Origin: Patescibacteria group bacterium
GTDB taxonomy: Bacteria > Patescibacteria > ABY1 > JAGPKW01
Reading direction: 5' to 3'
Length of the DNA stretch: 14,123 bases
Assembly: GCA_021735565.1 (NCBI GenBank)
Contig: JAIPGT010000011.1
Span: forward strand, 1-14,123
Shown one piece after another: positions 13,119 through 14,123 of this stretch (its first letter is position 1; each line of letters starts with the position of its first letter). Under the pieces are notes generated by a model that searched no databases, was not told the origin of the DNA, and saw nothing but the letters and a program-made list of their open reading frames with translations. The translations under genes were made by a program, and so were the position numbers.

Positions 13119-14123
13119 ATGATAAATCCAAGCGATCCTACAAGCTTAAATAAAGATAAAAATGAATTAAACGAAAGCAATAATGAAGAATTAAAAAATA
13201 CAGGAGATATTTCAGCAGCAGATAATTCAAATAAATTAGAAAATAAAACATCTAAAACTTTTTTGGATTTTATAAAAAAAGTAGAAAATAAAGAAGTAGA
13301 AGATATTAATGAATTAAACGATGAAAAAGAAATAGAAGAAGAATCTGAAGAAATATCTGAATCAGAAGAAGAGCAATCTGAAGAAAATTATAATAAAAAA
13401 GAAAAGAAAAAAAACCAAAAAAAAGAAAAGCCTGAAGAAGAAATAAATTTTATAAAGGAAAATGAAAAAGATAGAATAGAAATTAATCTTATTCCAGATA
13501 ATGTATCTACAATACCTGTTCAGATTAATAAAATGATAAAATCCGGATTTATTTTTGGATTTTCCATAACAATAATATTTTTAATTTATTTAGGTATATA
13601 TTTATATGGTCAATCTTCTGAAAAAAAAGTTGAAGATATAAGAGCAGAGAATACAAAATTAGAACAACAATATAAAAGTTATAAAGAATCATTAGAAGAT
13701 ATAAAAAATACTAAACAAAACTTAGATGAAATAATAAAATTATTAGATAGTCATATATATTGGACTAAATTTTTTAATCTTCTAGAAGAAAACACAATAC
13801 CAGAAGTTTTTTATTATAATTTTACAGGCGACACATCAGGGCAAATGACATTAAACGCCATAACAGACAGTTATTTAAGTGTATCGAGACAAATGATAGC
13901 ATTTAAAAATGCAGAAAATTTTGTAGATTCAATAAGTGTTAATAATGCTAGTGCTAATAAATTAAAAATAAAAAAAGAAGAAACAAGTAATAATGAAATA
14001 CAAGAAGAAGAAAATGAAGAAAAAATGGCTACAGAAGAACAAAGCATAATAGCATTCAGTGTATTTTTAGATTTAAGAGATGATGTTTTTTTAAAAACTG
14101 CAGAAAGTAATATCCAGGAAGAC
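13119..14123 (+). CDS. pilN: PilN-like type IV pilus assembly protein, 3' end outside window
   Basis: An ORF open to the right edge: 335 codons from the ATG at 13119 with no stop. Residues 1-118 are a long, very acidic and Ser/Asn/Lys-rich tail (runs such as EIEEESEEISESEEEQSEEN), unusual because PilN normally has a cytoplasmic tail of about 20 residues. Then comes the PilN box RIEINLIPD (119-127), the segment that binds PilM, one membrane helix (about 142-163), a coiled coil (about 165-210) and a periplasmic domain containing IYWTKFFNLLEENTIPEVFYYN. A second charged insertion (283-307) interrupts the periplasmic domain. The 3-bp gap to pilM supports one operon. The PilN name rests on motif order, membrane layout and position. 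Confidence 0.8.
   Translation, partial: MINPSDPTSLNKDKNELNESNNEELKNTGDISAADNSNKLENKTSKTFLDFIKKVENKEVEDINELNDEKEIEEESEEISESEEEQSEENYNKKEKKKNQKKEKPEEEINFIKENEKDRIEINLIPDNVSTIPVQINKMIKSGFIFGFSITIIFLIYLGIYLYGQSSEKKVEDIRAENTKLEQQYKSYKESLEDIKNTKQNLDEIIKLLDSHIYWTKFFNLLEENTIPEVFYYNFTGDTSGQMTLNAITDSYLSVSRQMIAFKNAENFVDSISVNNASANKLKIKKEETSNNEIQEEENEEKMATEEQSIIAFSVFLDLRDDVFLKTAESNIQED

Noticed and set aside
1..14123. Possible recoding of UGA (as glycine) known in some Patescibacteria
   Set aside because: All genes are full length without in-frame TGA and all use TAA stops, so nothing here requires or shows recoding.

Overview
The window looks like a chromosomal segment of a very AT-rich, small-genome bacterium, most likely of the Candidate Phyla Radiation (Patescibacteria). 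Evidence: core genes with extreme A/T and ATA-rich codon use, tight spacing, little or no Shine-Dalgarno sequence before most starts, TAA as the only stop codon used, an archaeal-type UMP kinase, a stand-alone Elp3, and a PilM-PilN pair. No gene contains an in-frame TGA, so the standard bacterial code is sufficient. The lineage is an inference; no 16S or ribosomal protein gene is present.

Layout. (1) 1-4447: start of a MurD-like gene (minus), Elp3 (minus), then a divergent pair (plus) of a 66-aa membrane protein and a Trm9/ALKBH8-like methyltransferase. Elp3 and this unit fire away from each other from what looks like one shared symmetrical -10 element. TrpS and an archaeal-type UMP kinase follow on the minus strand, TrpS converging on and overlapping the methyltransferase end by 8 bp. 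(2) 4524-4695: promoter, tRNA-Ser(UGA) and its terminator. (3) about 4757-9236: an accessory island with different codon use. It holds two copies of a repeat built on a perfect 28-bp palindrome, an S51-family peptidase gene, a small SAM methyltransferase gene, and two structured ~95-bp repeats that resemble integron attC sites and follow each of these genes. A C5-cytosine methyltransferase and a probable restriction endonuclease form an operon at its right end. (4) 9260-14123: back to core style, with a small membrane protein, RecG, PilM and a 3'-truncated PilN-like gene.

How the genes may work together. Elp3 makes the cm5 group on wobble U34 of tRNA, and Trm9-type enzymes methylate cm5U to mcm5U. 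Finding both, divergently arranged with a shared promoter, suggests a minimal bacterial wobble-uridine pathway. The island looks like a small cassette array: each single-ORF unit lies on the plus strand and ends in the same folded repeat, whose stems keep their pairing while their sequence changes. The array lies next to a restriction-modification operon. PilM and PilN are inner-membrane parts of the type IV pilus machine, widespread in Patescibacteria.

Limits: all family calls are from recognised motifs without database searches. Promoters and folds were located by eye.
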